DNA from: Diphasiastrum complanatum | Lineage: Eukaryota; Streptophyta; Lycopodiopsida; Lycopodiales; Lycopodiaceae | DNA: 64,000 nt | Assembly (NCBI GenBank): GCA_029204225.1 | Contig: CM055097.1 | Span: 51,060,195 to 51,124,194, forward strand | Reading direction: 5' to 3' | Shown here: positions 35,804 through 46,959 of the stretch, piece after piece | Numbering within the stretch: position 1 is the stretch's first letter | Layout of the letters: each line of letters opens with the position of its first letter | The notes under the pieces: model-generated | What the model was told of the DNA's origin: nothing | The model's input: only the letters and a program-made list of their open reading frames with translations | Databases searched by the model: none | Translations under genes and position numbers: made by a program

Positions 35804-36703
35804 ATGGGTTCAATTAGAGCCTATCTTCTTGAGGCTCGTGAAAGGCTAAATTCTAATAATTATTCAACTTGGAAAGTAAGAATGGAGTCAGTACTTGTGC
35901 TCCAAGATATGTTTGATCTTGTCATAGGAGAGGAAGAAGAACCTCAAGGAGGGCAAGATCAAGTGAGGTACAAAAAGAGAGCTAGACTAGCATTACATTG
36001 TTTGAAAATGAATGCTAGTAATGAACTTCTAAAGGAAGTAGCATCTTGTACCTCGGCCAAGGAGGCATGGAACTACCTCAAAGAGATTTATGAATCCAAA
36101 AATACCTCTAGAGTGCTTATGATTAGAAACAAAGTTCTTCAAAGCATTAGAGGGAGTGATGAGAGTGCTCAGGAGTATGTCTTGAGAATAAAATCTCTGA
36201 ACAAAGAACTTTCCATCATTAGTGAGGGTATTCATGATTATGAACTTGTTAAAATCATTTTGAATGGTCTTGGAGATGAGTTCTCCAATCTTGTACAAAG
36301 CTTTGCTATTCAAGATGCACTACCTTCCATTGACAAGCTCCATAGTGTGCTTGTGGCCGAGGAGAGTAGGATCCTTCATGTCAAGCAAAGGATTGGATCC
36401 TTAAAGTTGCCTGATGGTGATGAGAAGGCCAAATTCTCAAGCAAGGGAAAGGCAAAGTCAAAGAAGAAGATCCAACACAAGGAGACCAAGAATGATGATC
36501 AACCATCTAGCTCCAAAGGTGGAAAGAAGAACAAAGCCAAACTCAAGTGCTTCTTTTGTGGAAAGAAGGGGCACTTTGCATCCGAGTGTTTCAAGAAGAA
36601 GAATGCACAAGGAGAGAGCAAACAAGGCAACCTCACTCTTGAGGAAGATGAGGATGAAGTGGATTCATCCTTGATGGCTTCTACATCAACATCAAAGAGC
36701 TAG
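35804..36703 (+). CDS. Copia element C Gag, intact
   Basis: The likely start is ATG 35804 (MGSIRAYLLEARERLNSNNY); an in-frame ATG at 35780 is also possible but adds only a hydrophobic octapeptide. The roughly 299-residue protein has the copia gag core (STWKVRMESVLVLQDMFDLV, IILNGLGDEFSNLVQS), a Lys/Ser-rich basic stretch and one zinc knuckle, CFFCGKKGHFASEC (C-x2-C-x4-H-x4-C). It ends TSTSKS before TAG. Gag forms the virus-like particle and binds the element RNA. Of all the retroelement proteins here this is the best preserved. Confidence 0.93.
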   Translation: MGSIRAYLLEARERLNSNNYSTWKVRMESVLVLQDMFDLVIGEEEEPQGGQDQVRYKKRARLALHCLKMNASNELLKEVASCTSAKEAWNYLKEIYESKNTSRVLMIRNKVLQSIRGSDESAQEYVLRIKSLNKELSIISEGIHDYELVKIILNGLGDEFSNLVQSFAIQDALPSIDKLHSVLVAEESRILHVKQRIGSLKLPDGDEKAKFSSKGKAKSKKKIQHKETKNDDQPSSSKGGKKNKAKLKCFFCGKKGHFASECFKKKNAQGESKQGNLTLEEDEDEVDSSLMASTSTSKS

Positions 36704-38382
36704 TCCAATGACACATGGTGGATTGATAGTGGGGCTAGTTCCCACATGACATTCCAAAAGGATTTTTTCTAAACTCTTGTACCTTTTGTAGGCTGTAAAA
36801 GTCTATTCTAACAGCAAGTGATCAAGAGTGTAGAATAGATGGAGTGGGAACTATTCCCTTAAGTCTTGGATCCTCTAAAAGAGTGGATCTTGATAATGTA
36901 CTCTATGTTCCTACACTCACTAAGAATTTGTTAAGTGTAGGACAATTGATGGATGATGGCTTAGATGTCCATTTTAAGCAAGGTGTTTGCTCCATAGTGA
37001 TAATAATACTTGCATTGTAAAGGGATTCAAGCAAGGAAGGCTTTTTAAGCTTGATGCTGATGTTTTTCTTGGAAGTGTGAACATGGTGAAGGAGGAGCTC
37101 AATCAAGTGGAGCTTTGGCATAAGAGGTTGGGCCACCCCAACTTCAAATCTATGGAGATGCTATGCACCAAGGATCTTGCTCTTGGCCTTCCAAAGACAC
37201 TCTCAAATTGTGGAAAAAGTTGTGAAGCTTGTAGCCTCTCAAAGGCACACAAGCTACCTTTTGATATCTCTTCCACTAGATCTACAAAAGCATTAGATCT
37301 TAAGGCATAACATCTTATGAGGCTCTATTTTGTAAGAAGCTGAATCTTAAAGATCTAAGAATTTTTGGATCTACTTGCTATGTTTTTCAAGCATTAGATA
37401 CAAGAAAAAAGGATGATCCTACTTCTATTAAAGGGATCTTTGTTGGTTATGTTGAAAATAGCAAGGGATATAGAGTCTATAATCCAATCACTAAGAAGAT
37501 TTTAGTGAGTAGAGATGTTACTTTTGATGAAGGTAACTACTACAAGCTGAATGAGAAAGCTTCTAATCCATCTTATGTCAAGGATCTTGTAAGGTTTGAG
37601 GAGGAGCCTACATGTGATTAAGATCCTGAAGATCCATCTCAAGATCCGAGGACTCCAAGGAGATCTACAAGAAGGAAGGCCAAGCTCTCAAGGCTCACCT
37701 ATGTTGAAAAATGTGAACAAAGGGAAGATCTACATTCACTTACCTCCTACACTTTTCTAACTTCTATGTTTGATGAGCCAAGTTGCTTTGAAGAAGCTAT
37801 GGAGTCACAAGAATGGAGGGATGCCATGCAAAAAGAGTATGATGCTCTTATGGAGAATCATACATGGAAGCTTGTGGATCTTCCTCAAGGAAGAAAGCCA
37901 CTTGAGTGCAAATGGATCTATAGATTGAAGTACAATCAAGATGGGGGCATCAACAAACACAAGGCAAGGCTAGTGGCAAAGGGGTTCTTGCAAACAAAGG
38001 GAGTAGATTTTGATGAAACTTTTGCTCCTGTTTCTAAGCTAGTTTCTATAAGGTTGATTATTTCTCTTGCAACTACTTTTAATTGGCCTCTATTTCAACT
38101 TGATGTGCTTTTGTTACCTTCCTTAGCAATGGCATAGTGTCTTGGCTTTCCAAAAAGCAAGATACTATTTCTCTATCTTCAACCGAATCGAAATACAAGG
38201 CACTAACATCCGCAACAAAGGAGATCCTATGTTTGAAGAGGCTTTAATTGGAATTGCAAGTCATGGAGGATGAGGAGCAGCCAACAATATTTTGTGACAA
38301 CCAATCAAGCCAAGCATTAGCAAACAATCCCACATTCCCTGCAAGGGGTAGGCACATAGAGATTGCTCACCATTTTGAGGAG
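36704..38382 (+). pseudogene. Copia element C pol with internal deletions
   Basis: In the gag frame, directly after the UAG, comes SNDTWWIDSGASSHMTFQKD (protease DSGA). Stops follow. Then the GAG-pre-integrase zinc region (ELWHKRLGHPNFKSMEML, SCEACSLSKAHKLPF at 37100-37265). The integrase DDE core is deleted at about 37305: the sequence jumps to LRIFGSTCYVFQALDTRKKD. RT starts normally (WRDAMQKEYDALMENHTWKL, KHKARLVAKGF, FAPVSKLVSIR) but at about 38109 (FQLDVL) jumps to RNase H (SWLSKKQDTISLSSTESKYK, CDNQSSQALANNP), losing YVDD. RNase H is cut after HIEIAHHF. It cannot be autonomous. Confidence 0.9.
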
Positions 38383-38484
38383 TGCTAGAATTTAACAATT
38401 TTCACATGGTTTTTGATGAATATTAGACATCTATGTGGATCCACACGTGTGAGGACCTGTCCACACATGTGAAATGACACTTGT
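38383..38484 (+). mobile_element. Truncated 3' LTR of element C
   Basis: TGCTAGAATTTAACAATTTT aligns with the first 100 bases of the LTR at 34494, with TG-C for TG-T at the start. It has only two of the 20-base ACACGTGTGA units where the 5' LTR has three. Homology ends at about 38484. Confidence 0.88.
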
Positions 38485-39149
38485 GATCCATCATACAGAC
38501 ATCTTGTCAATTTGTGCAGGTGTCAGATTATTGTTGACATGGACGGTGCAATCCTACGTCTGTCGAATTGTGACATCCACGTCAACTGCCAGCTTTGCAC
38601 ATCACATTGTGATATGGCTCTGAATATCTTGGATTGCAAAGACCATTTCAAAATTTGGTTGCCGCCATAGTTTTTCGACCACCGAAGGCATGGTTTTGGA
38701 ACTTTCGCGTGGACGGCGAAAATCGACGTGTTGAAATCGATGGACTATAAAATTTTGAGAAATTCGTCGGAGCCCCGCATCGCAAACACTATGTTATTGT
38801 GGGTTATGATGAGGCCTAAAGATGTTGGGGATGGCTTTGATCTCATGGTTGATGGCTTTGGGAGTGACAAAGCACAGATGAGAGGGGCCATGGCAAGGAC
38901 AAGAAGGGAGAGAGGGGGCCACTTTGAAAAGGAATTAAAAAAGAGAGAAAACCATTGAGTTGAAGAGAAGGGGTGACTTCAATTTACAATATGTTTAAAA
39001 GGGAGACAAAGTCGAAGGACAATCCAATTTTTTGTAGCATAAGAGATAACCATAGTCAATGTGGTCATTGAGGCTTTTTTTATATCAATCTTGATCATAA
39101 TCATGGGAGAGGAAGAGGAAAAAGAGGTTTAAGCATGTTTTGGATAGTC
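38485..39149. other. Unassigned stretch with CG-containing sequence
   Basis: It differs in texture from the AT-rich repeats. A 43-codon frame at 38539-38669 (MDGAILRLSNCDIHVNCQLC, then TSHCDMALN) is Cys/His-rich but too short to assign. No other support for a gene. Confidence 0.25.
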
Positions 39150-40241
39150 ATGTTATTTATGTTTTAGTTTCTGACTTTTTAGGTATTGTACATTTGCAAA
39201 TATCGATAGCAATTATGCAAGTTACAAAAAAAACTAGTAATGGAAAACCATATGATCCAATCCTTAAACCACTAATTAATCCTTTCACCTACACATGCTC
39301 CTTTGGGTTGGAAGTTGGAGCATGGACCCCATGAACATTTCACCATAGCACGTTTGACAACACAAAATAGATTCACATTTCCTTTCCCTTGTTTCCATTA
39401 AATAACATTATTTTCATGCTAAAACAACAAAACACTCACAATGTGCAAGCACAACCCCACAACATGTGCTCATGGCAAATTGATACTCCAACCACCAATC
39501 TACCTTTACAACTTTGTAGCATTAATGGTTGAAAAAGTTAATGAACTATTTACAAGTACCCATGTACCTATGGAAAGGATAACCTTCTTGTGATAATCTA
39601 TTTGCAAATATCTATGTCGGTGCCTCCTACAAATAAATGTCTTGCATGCAAGGCTCATGTAGTACTTAGGCTTTTCTTGTGAAGGAAAATATAAAGTACA
39701 AGTCCTACTACATTGTAACATTGGCCCTTTTTCCAACTCCACCCACAACTAACCTCAACCTCATTAGCTCATCAAAAAATGAAATGGAATTGTCTCAAAA
39801 GATCTAGCTCCACTATATGTAGAATTGACAAATTCCAACAACCAACTGACTAGAATCAAATTTAATGGGATGATCTAGTAAACTGCCCATTTAAAAATAT
39901 AAAGCATTTAATGTTTTTCAATTAAATTTTATAAAGAAACTAATGGACCCTGAAGGTTGCAATATGAAAAATTTTGCTATGTGAGGGACTTGGAATAAAA
40001 CAATAGATTCCTAAAAAATTGAAAGAGTGAGCATTGCTTGCACCATTGGTGAGAATGAACCAATTATAGCTCTGTGTAGTGTTAGTATGCAACAAAGGAT
40101 GCTAGTGGTGGGGCGATGGACACTTGGAACAAGATGTTGCTTTCATCCATGACTCTCCCACCATCCTTAGGTTTTTTACAAACTTGAGACTCCTTGACCT
40201 TAGACTTAGTTGAAAATATAAAACCGACAAGGTCTTACAAA
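39150..40241. repeat. Direct repeat DR1 (about 1.1 kb), left copy
   Basis: It aligns in the same orientation with 47632-48710 over nearly its whole length. Shared blocks include TGTTATTTATGTTTTAGTTT, CACTCACAATGTGCAAGCAC, TCTATGTCGGTGCCTCCT, ATCTAGCTCCACTATATGT and CATGACTCTCCCACCATC. By eye the copies are roughly 80-85% alike, with many small indels. I see no coding potential. Confidence 0.85.
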
Positions 40242-40805
40242 GAGGTACCGAATTTTAGAATTCGATCACATTCGATCAGAGCTTACATTGCTGCAATATG
40301 ATATTCCTAAACACTTCTGTTTTCGAGTCAACGAGAGGTTGGTAGGTGTATGTGTATTTATTTTAGTACACATTTGAAATGACTTTCAATGATTTTATTT
40401 AAACCTGTTTCAGTGTTTTCGGTATTGCAATATTTCATTTAACATAATCTCAATGTTGATATTGTTTAACAAGTTTCTTTGATGTACAGATAAGGCCAAG
40501 ACAAGGAAGTCGCATACAGTGCAAGGACTTAAATAGAAGCATAGAAATTGTTGAAACCGCATAAACATTGAGATGATAGACGAGCAACAACAATGTACTT
40601 TTTCAAAAAAAAGTAATACAAAGAAGTCTCAAATGACTTCAAGATTTCATCGAACAATTTGTATTTAGTATTTTGAAAAATGTACATTGTTTTTAAAATC
40701 GATATAATATATTCATGGCATTCAGTAATAGCCCACTTTCTATTTGCCTATCTATTGTTCTATGCATCATCATGTGATGATATATTTCTATGTGTCTGTC
40801 GAAAC

Positions 40806-42507
40806 TTATGTGACAATATCTACATTTCTCAAAGGTGTCTGAGGCATATCCTCGAGCACTATAACCTCATCCATAGATCCCTTGGCAGATTCATCAGTGG
40901 CACCTTCATGCTTGTAGGGCCTTGCACACGATAGTAAAATTTCCAACATTTCATGCCGATACTGATGAATCGCATTTGTTGATACCTCAGGACATTGGAA
41001 CTGCAAGATAAAATATCGAGTGTATGTATGTATTAGCCAATGTTTTAAAAATTATAAATTCACAAAGTTAACAATATATCATCAGGATAATGAAACTTTG
41101 AAAAAAATACCTCATGGATACTAGCATCTAGAGGTTGCACCATATACCAATCCAAGAACGATTTAACATTCCAGATTGAATACCATCCGCAGCTAAAAAC
41201 ATCATCTTGTTGCGAAGATTTAGAAATCACAGCGAAAACTTGTTAATTCAATATAATTTTAAACTCCATGCCATCATGCAAATAAAATACGTAAAAAGAT
41301 TCTTTTTACCTTTGCATCAACAATCTCTATGTTGGTATTTACAATTAGTCCATCCGGCCTGGGCAATAGCTCCACCATCCTCTTGTACATGGACTTAACC
41401 ATGGAATGGGTCGCATGCAAAGATTTCATTGTCATGCACACAGGTGTGCAGCTTCCAGTAGAATCCACTTTCATGGATATGACGTGCACAATGTTTGCTG
41501 CTAGAAAATGACAAGCAATGAATCACTAGAATCTATAAGAGTTTCCAAAAAACAAATCTTAGAGAAAACAAATATTACAAGAAGAAACTATCTTACTTTG
41601 AACAGTATGGGATGGCGAACATTGATGTCTCCTTGCTAGTGTGCCTAAAGAGCCTTCTGGCTTTCCTCTCTTTATTCAACAGATGCCCAAAAAATGGAGA
41701 TACAACAAAAATCTCTTTCGTGACTATACATGTATATTTATATACATAGTATGCACAAGCGGATTCAACTGCTATGTCTGAGATATATGAGGTCTTCCCT
41801 TTTAGCTCCCTACAATGCGGGTCTTTGATATGCATCGCAAAATAAATATCGTCTATACAAAGCGTAAACTCTCCTCCGAGATCATCTATTTTCTTGGCTA
41901 TATACAAGTCAAAATCAATGTACCTCTCAAAATCAAAAAATGTGTCTTTAGGTTCATTAGGAAGTCTGATGTGCAACTCTTTATCAGTTGCATCAACATC
42001 AGAAACAATCATGTCCACCACTATATTTAGGTCATCCGCATGTATAGAAGGAGAATCGTGCAGTTGAAGATAAGGGGTTAGGGGAGGACTCTAAACCAAT
42101 GGAATTGCGGATGTACTAGCCAGATCTTTTCTAATGGGAGGAGGTGAGGGTGAAGAGCTAGGAGACCTGTGCTTGGGTTGCGAACACTTGGGCTGTGCTT
42201 GCTTTCTCTTTTTTCGGGGTGGGACAGGCCCCCTTTCAAGAGGAACTTGCCTTTGTGTGAAGCTAGACTTAAAAATGCTATCATAGGTGTTTCGAAGCCT
42301 CATGACAAGAAGCATGTCCTTGGGCATCAGTGTCACCCTCTTGCCATGAATGGAGCACAACATCGAATCCTCAAACAATTTTGTCTGGAAGTCCTCGTAT
42401 GCAGTATGGAGTGCCTCCAATGCAGTGATATTCCACCTCACTGCATAGAACACTATTTTAGTAATTTTGGAAAAATTCCAAGTCCCATTCTTTTCTTTTA
42501 TGAGGTA
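40806..42507 (-). pseudogene. Histone H3-like / Ulp1-like protease composite gene
   Basis: Four minus-strand exons: 42507-41597, 41500-41310, about 41238-41111, and 41000-40806 (stop TAA). Exon 1 opens with an H3-like histone fold, then a basic, Pro/Ser-rich linker (PPRKKRKQAQ, SPSSSPSPPP), one in-frame TAG at 42093-42091, and a C-terminal region (HIRLPNEPKDTFFDFERYID). Exon 3 has SSQQDDVFSCGWYSIW, like the Gln...Cys-Gly active site of Ulp1/C48 SUMO proteases. Exon 2 has NIVHVISMK, a possible His site. Exon 4 ends MPQTPLRNVDIVT. Junction 3-4 keeps phase; junctions 1-2 and 2-3 do not under my splice choices. I see no Asp at the expected catalytic place. It is probably a decayed transposon-borne gene, and I know no standard plant gene with this architecture. 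Confidence 0.6.
42300..42507 (-). other. Histone H3-like histone fold domain
   Basis: Read on the minus strand from 42507: YLIKEKNGTWNFSKITKIVF, then YAVRWNITALEALHTAYEDF, then QTKLFEDSMLCSIHGKRVTL and MPKDMLLVMRLR. Aligned without gaps to histone H3 from Leu61, it keeps LI(K/R), the Arg-aromatic before helix 2, LFED, LC-x-IH-x-KRVT and MPKD, and the terminal R-x-R. All three histone-fold helices are covered. There is no H3 tail upstream in frame: a TAG precedes at 42510, where an AG could be a splice acceptor. SML, VTLM and RL also recall plant centromeric H3 variants, a weak hint. Confidence 0.8.
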
Positions 42508-42689
42508 CTATGCTCAAAATTAAGCTCAATTGCACAAATTTAACAAAGACCTATGCTCAAACTTAAGTTCGAGCACATGCTCCTTTGCTCGAACGTAAGT
42601 TGGAGCACACAAGCATGTACTAGAGAGGATAGAGAGAAAAGTTAATTTGTTCCAAAATCAAGAAATTCTCCCAATATTACTAGAACGGT

Positions 42690-43680
42690 GTTATAGGACA
42701 GATGGGTGGTCGTATCTTATGTAATCTCCCTCACAGCTTGGTAGAAGGCTGCTTTCGGAATCAGAAGTTTGATGCTCCTATGCAAGGCCCTGATGTCCCT
42801 CAACCATGGACGGCGAGGTCTTCCGCATCTTTGCAGACGTACGGGTTCAAAAGTCTAGGGACGAGACAATTGAACAAAACTGGTAAGCCTAGTGGTTTGC
42901 TTCGTCCGAGCGCATGATGGAGATACTGGGAAAGTCAGGCTGATATCGCTATGACGAGAGAGGGTGTAAGGAATAGGCCTAGGGACAAGGTCGCTCGTAT
43001 CACGAATGCAAGTTGTATGGAAGCAATCAAATGTGAAAGCAAATTACGCGAAAACCTATACAATCCCCAGGAATGGACTTATATAGGGAAAAAATGTTGG
43101 CATGCGTGAATACCAGCAACACATGGCCCAATCAGTACCTAACATGTGGAACCACACATCTGTATACGCACATGTGAAACTACACATCTGGATCAGCACG
43201 CGTGGGATTCCACGTGGAGACACGTGGCCGAATGGTGACATGTGTTCTCGCACGTATAAGCTCGCATGTGTGGTCATGTGGCCCAATCAGTACTTGTTGT
43301 GTGGGACCACACGTCTGTATCCACACGTGTGAAACTTGCACGTGTGGCCATGTGTTTGAATGGTTTGGTGACGTGTGTTCTTCCATGTATTAGCTCGCAC
43401 ATGTGGGCACATGGCCGAATGGCAGATTGATGCGTATTGTAGCACGTGTGGTCTCACACGTGTAGACGGTTATATTATGCACCATAGATCTAATCTGTTG
43501 TTGGATCAATACGTGTACGACTTGGATTTTATTGGTTTTAGCTATATAAATGTTGTTTGATCAGTTAAAATCTTTCGCTAAGTTTTGGATTTTCACTCCC
43601 TATAGCTCTTGGTGTGTCAACACTACTATTTCTTTGCAGTATCACTACCACGTGAGAATCTTTCATAGATTCTAGATGAT
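42690..43680 (+). promoter_or_regulatory. CACGTG-rich LTR-like or promoter-like region
   Basis: 43120-43465 contains more than ten CACGTG, ACATGTG or ACACGTGTG motifs in imperfect repeats of about 130-155 bases: GGCCCAATCAGTAC twice, TAAGCTCGCATGTGTGG / TTAGCTCGCACATGTGG. A CGATATCAGGTC just after (about 43684) could be a degraded primer site, so this may be an LTR, but I cannot define its ends. Confidence 0.35.
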
Positions 43681-43815
43681 CTTGGATCCCTCGCATCGTT
43701 CCGATATCAGGTCATTCACCAATATCGCCATCACACGAGGATTGCCTGATTGTCTTCTTACTCCCTATCACCCCACGTCGTAGAGATACTCGGCCCTACT
43801 GGTCATACTTTCGAG

Positions 43816-44800
43816 ATGGCCGCCTCATCTTCTAATACTTTTGATTCTGCGTTTTGGATCAGAACATAAATCCTATTTTCCAGTGTTGTATAAAGAGTAT
43901 TATGATAGTCTGAATCAGTCTATGTTGATAATGGATAATCTACGATTCATCCATGTCCATGACCTGGTACTTGCCCAACCATCTTCAAAGCGAAGCCACA
44001 GCCGACGATTCACAAAAATCGTGAGTGATTTTAAATGTGTGGTCCATTGTGACCAGCACAATCGATCATGTCGCTTTTTGTAGGAAGGCATGGGCTTTGT
44101 GTTTTATCTTTCTGCTCTTGTTCCTGAGGAGGCAGGAACTTCAAGGCTTAGCATTGAGGGTGCCTCATCATCAACAGATTCTGTGATATCAGAGTCAACT
44201 ATTGTTGATGATGTGTTGGGTGCTGACGATGAGGCAAGATTGGCAGCAATGTACGACCCAGCCGAGTCTCGTGCATTGTTTTTTTGACGTGAATCCATAT
44301 GACAAAACCAAGACTCTCCTCGATTTGCCGGTGTATTACATGTATAGTGTCGCATACCTCTCACTGAATGATGTTGGAGATGTTCTTAATCTGAGGGAGG
44401 ACAAAATATTATCAATTTTGTCTAATTTCATCAAAGAATTCAGGGACTTCATAGATCTCGATGGTGATGATGATCTACGTGCTTCTAATGATTACAAAGA
44501 TGGAGATGAATGGCTGGATGAGACTGAAGCCCTGCAGTCAATCATGTCTGAAAGCAGGGCATACCAGACAAACTTGCCTTGTGAGGAGGAATTTATGAGA
44601 ATCCGGAGCAGATATGTGTCATAGTCTTTGGAAACTAATCCATCCACTGCTTTGACGACCATTGTTGCTGGTCATGATCTACATACTGCTGCACTTATTT
44701 AAGCTGATGAGTGTGATCTGGTAGGTAAATCTGGTTTTATCTGAATGAAATTTGCTTGTATTTTACAGGCTACTGTGGAGGTGGATGCCTTTGCAACAAG
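43816..44800 (+). pseudogene. Decayed acidic protein gene, unrecognised
   Basis: ATG at 43816 gives MAASSSNTFDSAFWIRT, then a shift into HKSYFPVLYKEYYDSLNQSM and RSHSRRFTKIVSDFK. After a stop: EEAGTSRLSIEGASSSTDSV and AMYDPAESRALFF, where one extra T in a seven-T run shifts the frame. It continues DVNPYDKTKTLLDLPVYYMY, ILSNFIKEFRDFIDLDGDDD and EEEFMRIRSRYVS. Donor CTG|GTAGGT at 44720; a 32-base exon at 44769-44800 is bounded by TTTACAG and GTAGGA. Coding-like traces reach about 45200. I do not recognise the family. Confidence 0.45.
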
Positions 44801-45283
44801 GTAGGAATATTTGAGGGAAGGACAGATATCATGACAAAGGGATTCATCCCTATCCAATTATTTGAAGTGCTTTGTAAATAAAGAGATTGGCATTCATCAT
44901 AGCAGATTTTCTTCAGATGCTGCGACAATAATAATGGCAATTAAAGCGTTATCCTATTTCTCGAACGAGCATAAATACCCTCTAAATACATATAAAATTA
45001 TTTTGCGAAGAGAGACATTGTCATAAAAGTATTTGGCTATGTAGCTGAGGAAGTTCCGAAAAGGACTTCCTCCTTAGCTGTTTTCTCCGGATACATTGAA
45101 TTGAGCAAAATAAGATCCATTGATTTTCTAGATCCATATGATAGAAAAAAATTTCTTTATGACCACACAACAAAGCTGATCATTAAAGACAAAGAGAAAC
45201 AATGATTTTGCCTTGCATTTTACTTGAAATGATGCGATATAATACATATACTTTTTTAGTCTGACATCATGAAAATTATTATG

Positions 45284-46955
45284 GGTTGAGTCTTGCATCA
45301 ATATTATTTTCATCTACAAATTTGCACGTCTTTCTGAATTTTTGATAATTTGTTGATCTAGTTTTATATCGAATTTGAATACGCTTGTAGAACCATTGAA
45401 ATAGCTGGATGATGTAACTATTTTTTTGAGGTGTTCCACCGTGTTGTGTATTTCGATGAAATGTTGCTCTGGCTTGCCAATGCGATTTCTCCATTCCTTG
45501 TGATGATCAAATATTTAGACTACCGTAAGCTTTTGCAAAAAATGATGCATGATGTCGTAAAATGTGCTGCAATATCAGAGATACAAATATTGTCATATTA
45601 ATCAATTTAAATTTAGCATATGTGCAATGAGATTATAAATCGAAGAGTTAGTTACATTGAAAAGAGATTTACCATATAATGCGTAATGATCTTCACCCCA
45701 GGCGTCTTTAACTGCATCCACGAACTCAATTGTTGATTTCTCAATTAGTAGGACATCAGTATCAAACAGTTTATCTTTTCTGAGCAATTTGACCATGTTG
45801 TCAAGCTTTGTCCAGACTTCAACTTTTTTAATCCTCGTTGTTCCTTTTTCTTCAAAATCCTTTGTGGCATTGAGTGCATCTATCCAAATTGAGTACTGGA
45901 TTTTAGTTGGTTTTCTGGAATGATTTGATAAGAAACGATGAGTAATTTGATTTGAAAGGGCTGGGGAATAGGAAATTTTTTTATATGTACTTGTCCAAAT
46001 GCCTCTTTGAAAATTTTAAACAATGTGTCATATGCATCCCTGTTAATACCAGAATAATCACATGCTCCTTGTATCAATTTTCGGTCAATGATCTTGCCGA
46101 CTTCATAAGGGCCTCTACAATCTTGGACTTGATTTGAGAATATCGTTGATTTCCTAGTAGACTCGTCGTTGACTTGGCTGTAAGTACTGCATCAAAGACT
46201 TTCCAATCATGTCCTTGTCTTTCAGATTTCATTGGTGACTGAAGCTGATCTGCAAAATAAAAATAAGATTTGGAAAAAAAAACAATTTACAACCATTGAT
46301 GTGCTAGATGAAACAAAACACATGAATAGTTCAAAACATAATCTTACTTGAAAGCATATATTCTTTTTTTCCGTTGAACCCCACTTGTTGAAAGCTCATC
46401 AATACTTTTTAAAATAACTCTTTTTCGCTTATTGTTCAGTATTTTCTTCTGTTATGTGTTTACTTCTACATTTATTTGACAATATGAGGTATGCAATGTT
46501 TGTACAATCAGTTTCATATTGTCAGTTTCTTGGTTAAGGTTTAATATAATATCTTGCAAACAAGAATTATCTATCTTCAAGATTTCATTCTCTTCTTTTG
46601 TTTGCAAAAAAGGAGTCTTTTTCTCTGTAGTTAGTAAGCAAACCATTCAACATATTTTCCAAACAATGGATTTTTTTCATTGAATTACTAATGCCATAGC
46701 TTTTCAATCTTTTACAATAACCCAATAGACCATTGTGTCCTTCACACAAAAATAGTATGAGTTGTGTGACTGATCTAAAATTTGGATGTTGCATTGAGCT
46801 TGGATCGATTGGATACAAACTTCCAACAACCCATATATCACAATGTTTCCTGTCTTTTGTCCTTTGGTGAGCTGGTAAGGTGGATCCTTTCAGATTTTTT
46901 CTCGACAGTGGGGCATATTCTGTGGAAGATCAATATGGAGATGATATTTAGACAT
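45284..46955 (-). pseudogene. Decayed multi-exon mobile-element-like gene
   Basis: Minus-strand exons: (1) about 46955-46349, EYAPLSRKNLKGSTLPAHQR to SLYPIDPSSMQHPNFR, a coiled-coil-like stretch and a basic end (NNKRKRVILKSID), with one frameshift and one TAA, donor TTTCAA|GTAAGA; (2) about 46234-45990 after TTTTGCAG, SERQGHDWKVFDAVLTAKS then frame-shifted EVGKIIDRKLIQGACDYSG; (3) about 45890-45670, fully open, VEVWTKLDNMVKLLRKDKLF to WGEDHYALY; (4) about 45573-45284 after ATATTGCAG, HHASFFAKAYGSLNI-stop-SSQGMEKSHWQARATFHRNT. The last exon's 'GSLxxxSSQGMEKxH' pattern reminds me of proteins of some eukaryotic DNA transposons, a weak recollection. Introns and splice sites look genuine. Confidence 0.5.
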
Positions 46956-46959
46956 CTTA

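Noticed and set aside
42091-42093. TAG in the H3/Ulp1 gene as a recoded or edited codon
   Set aside because: Neighbouring genes in the block also carry stops and frameshifts, so ordinary decay is the simpler explanation.
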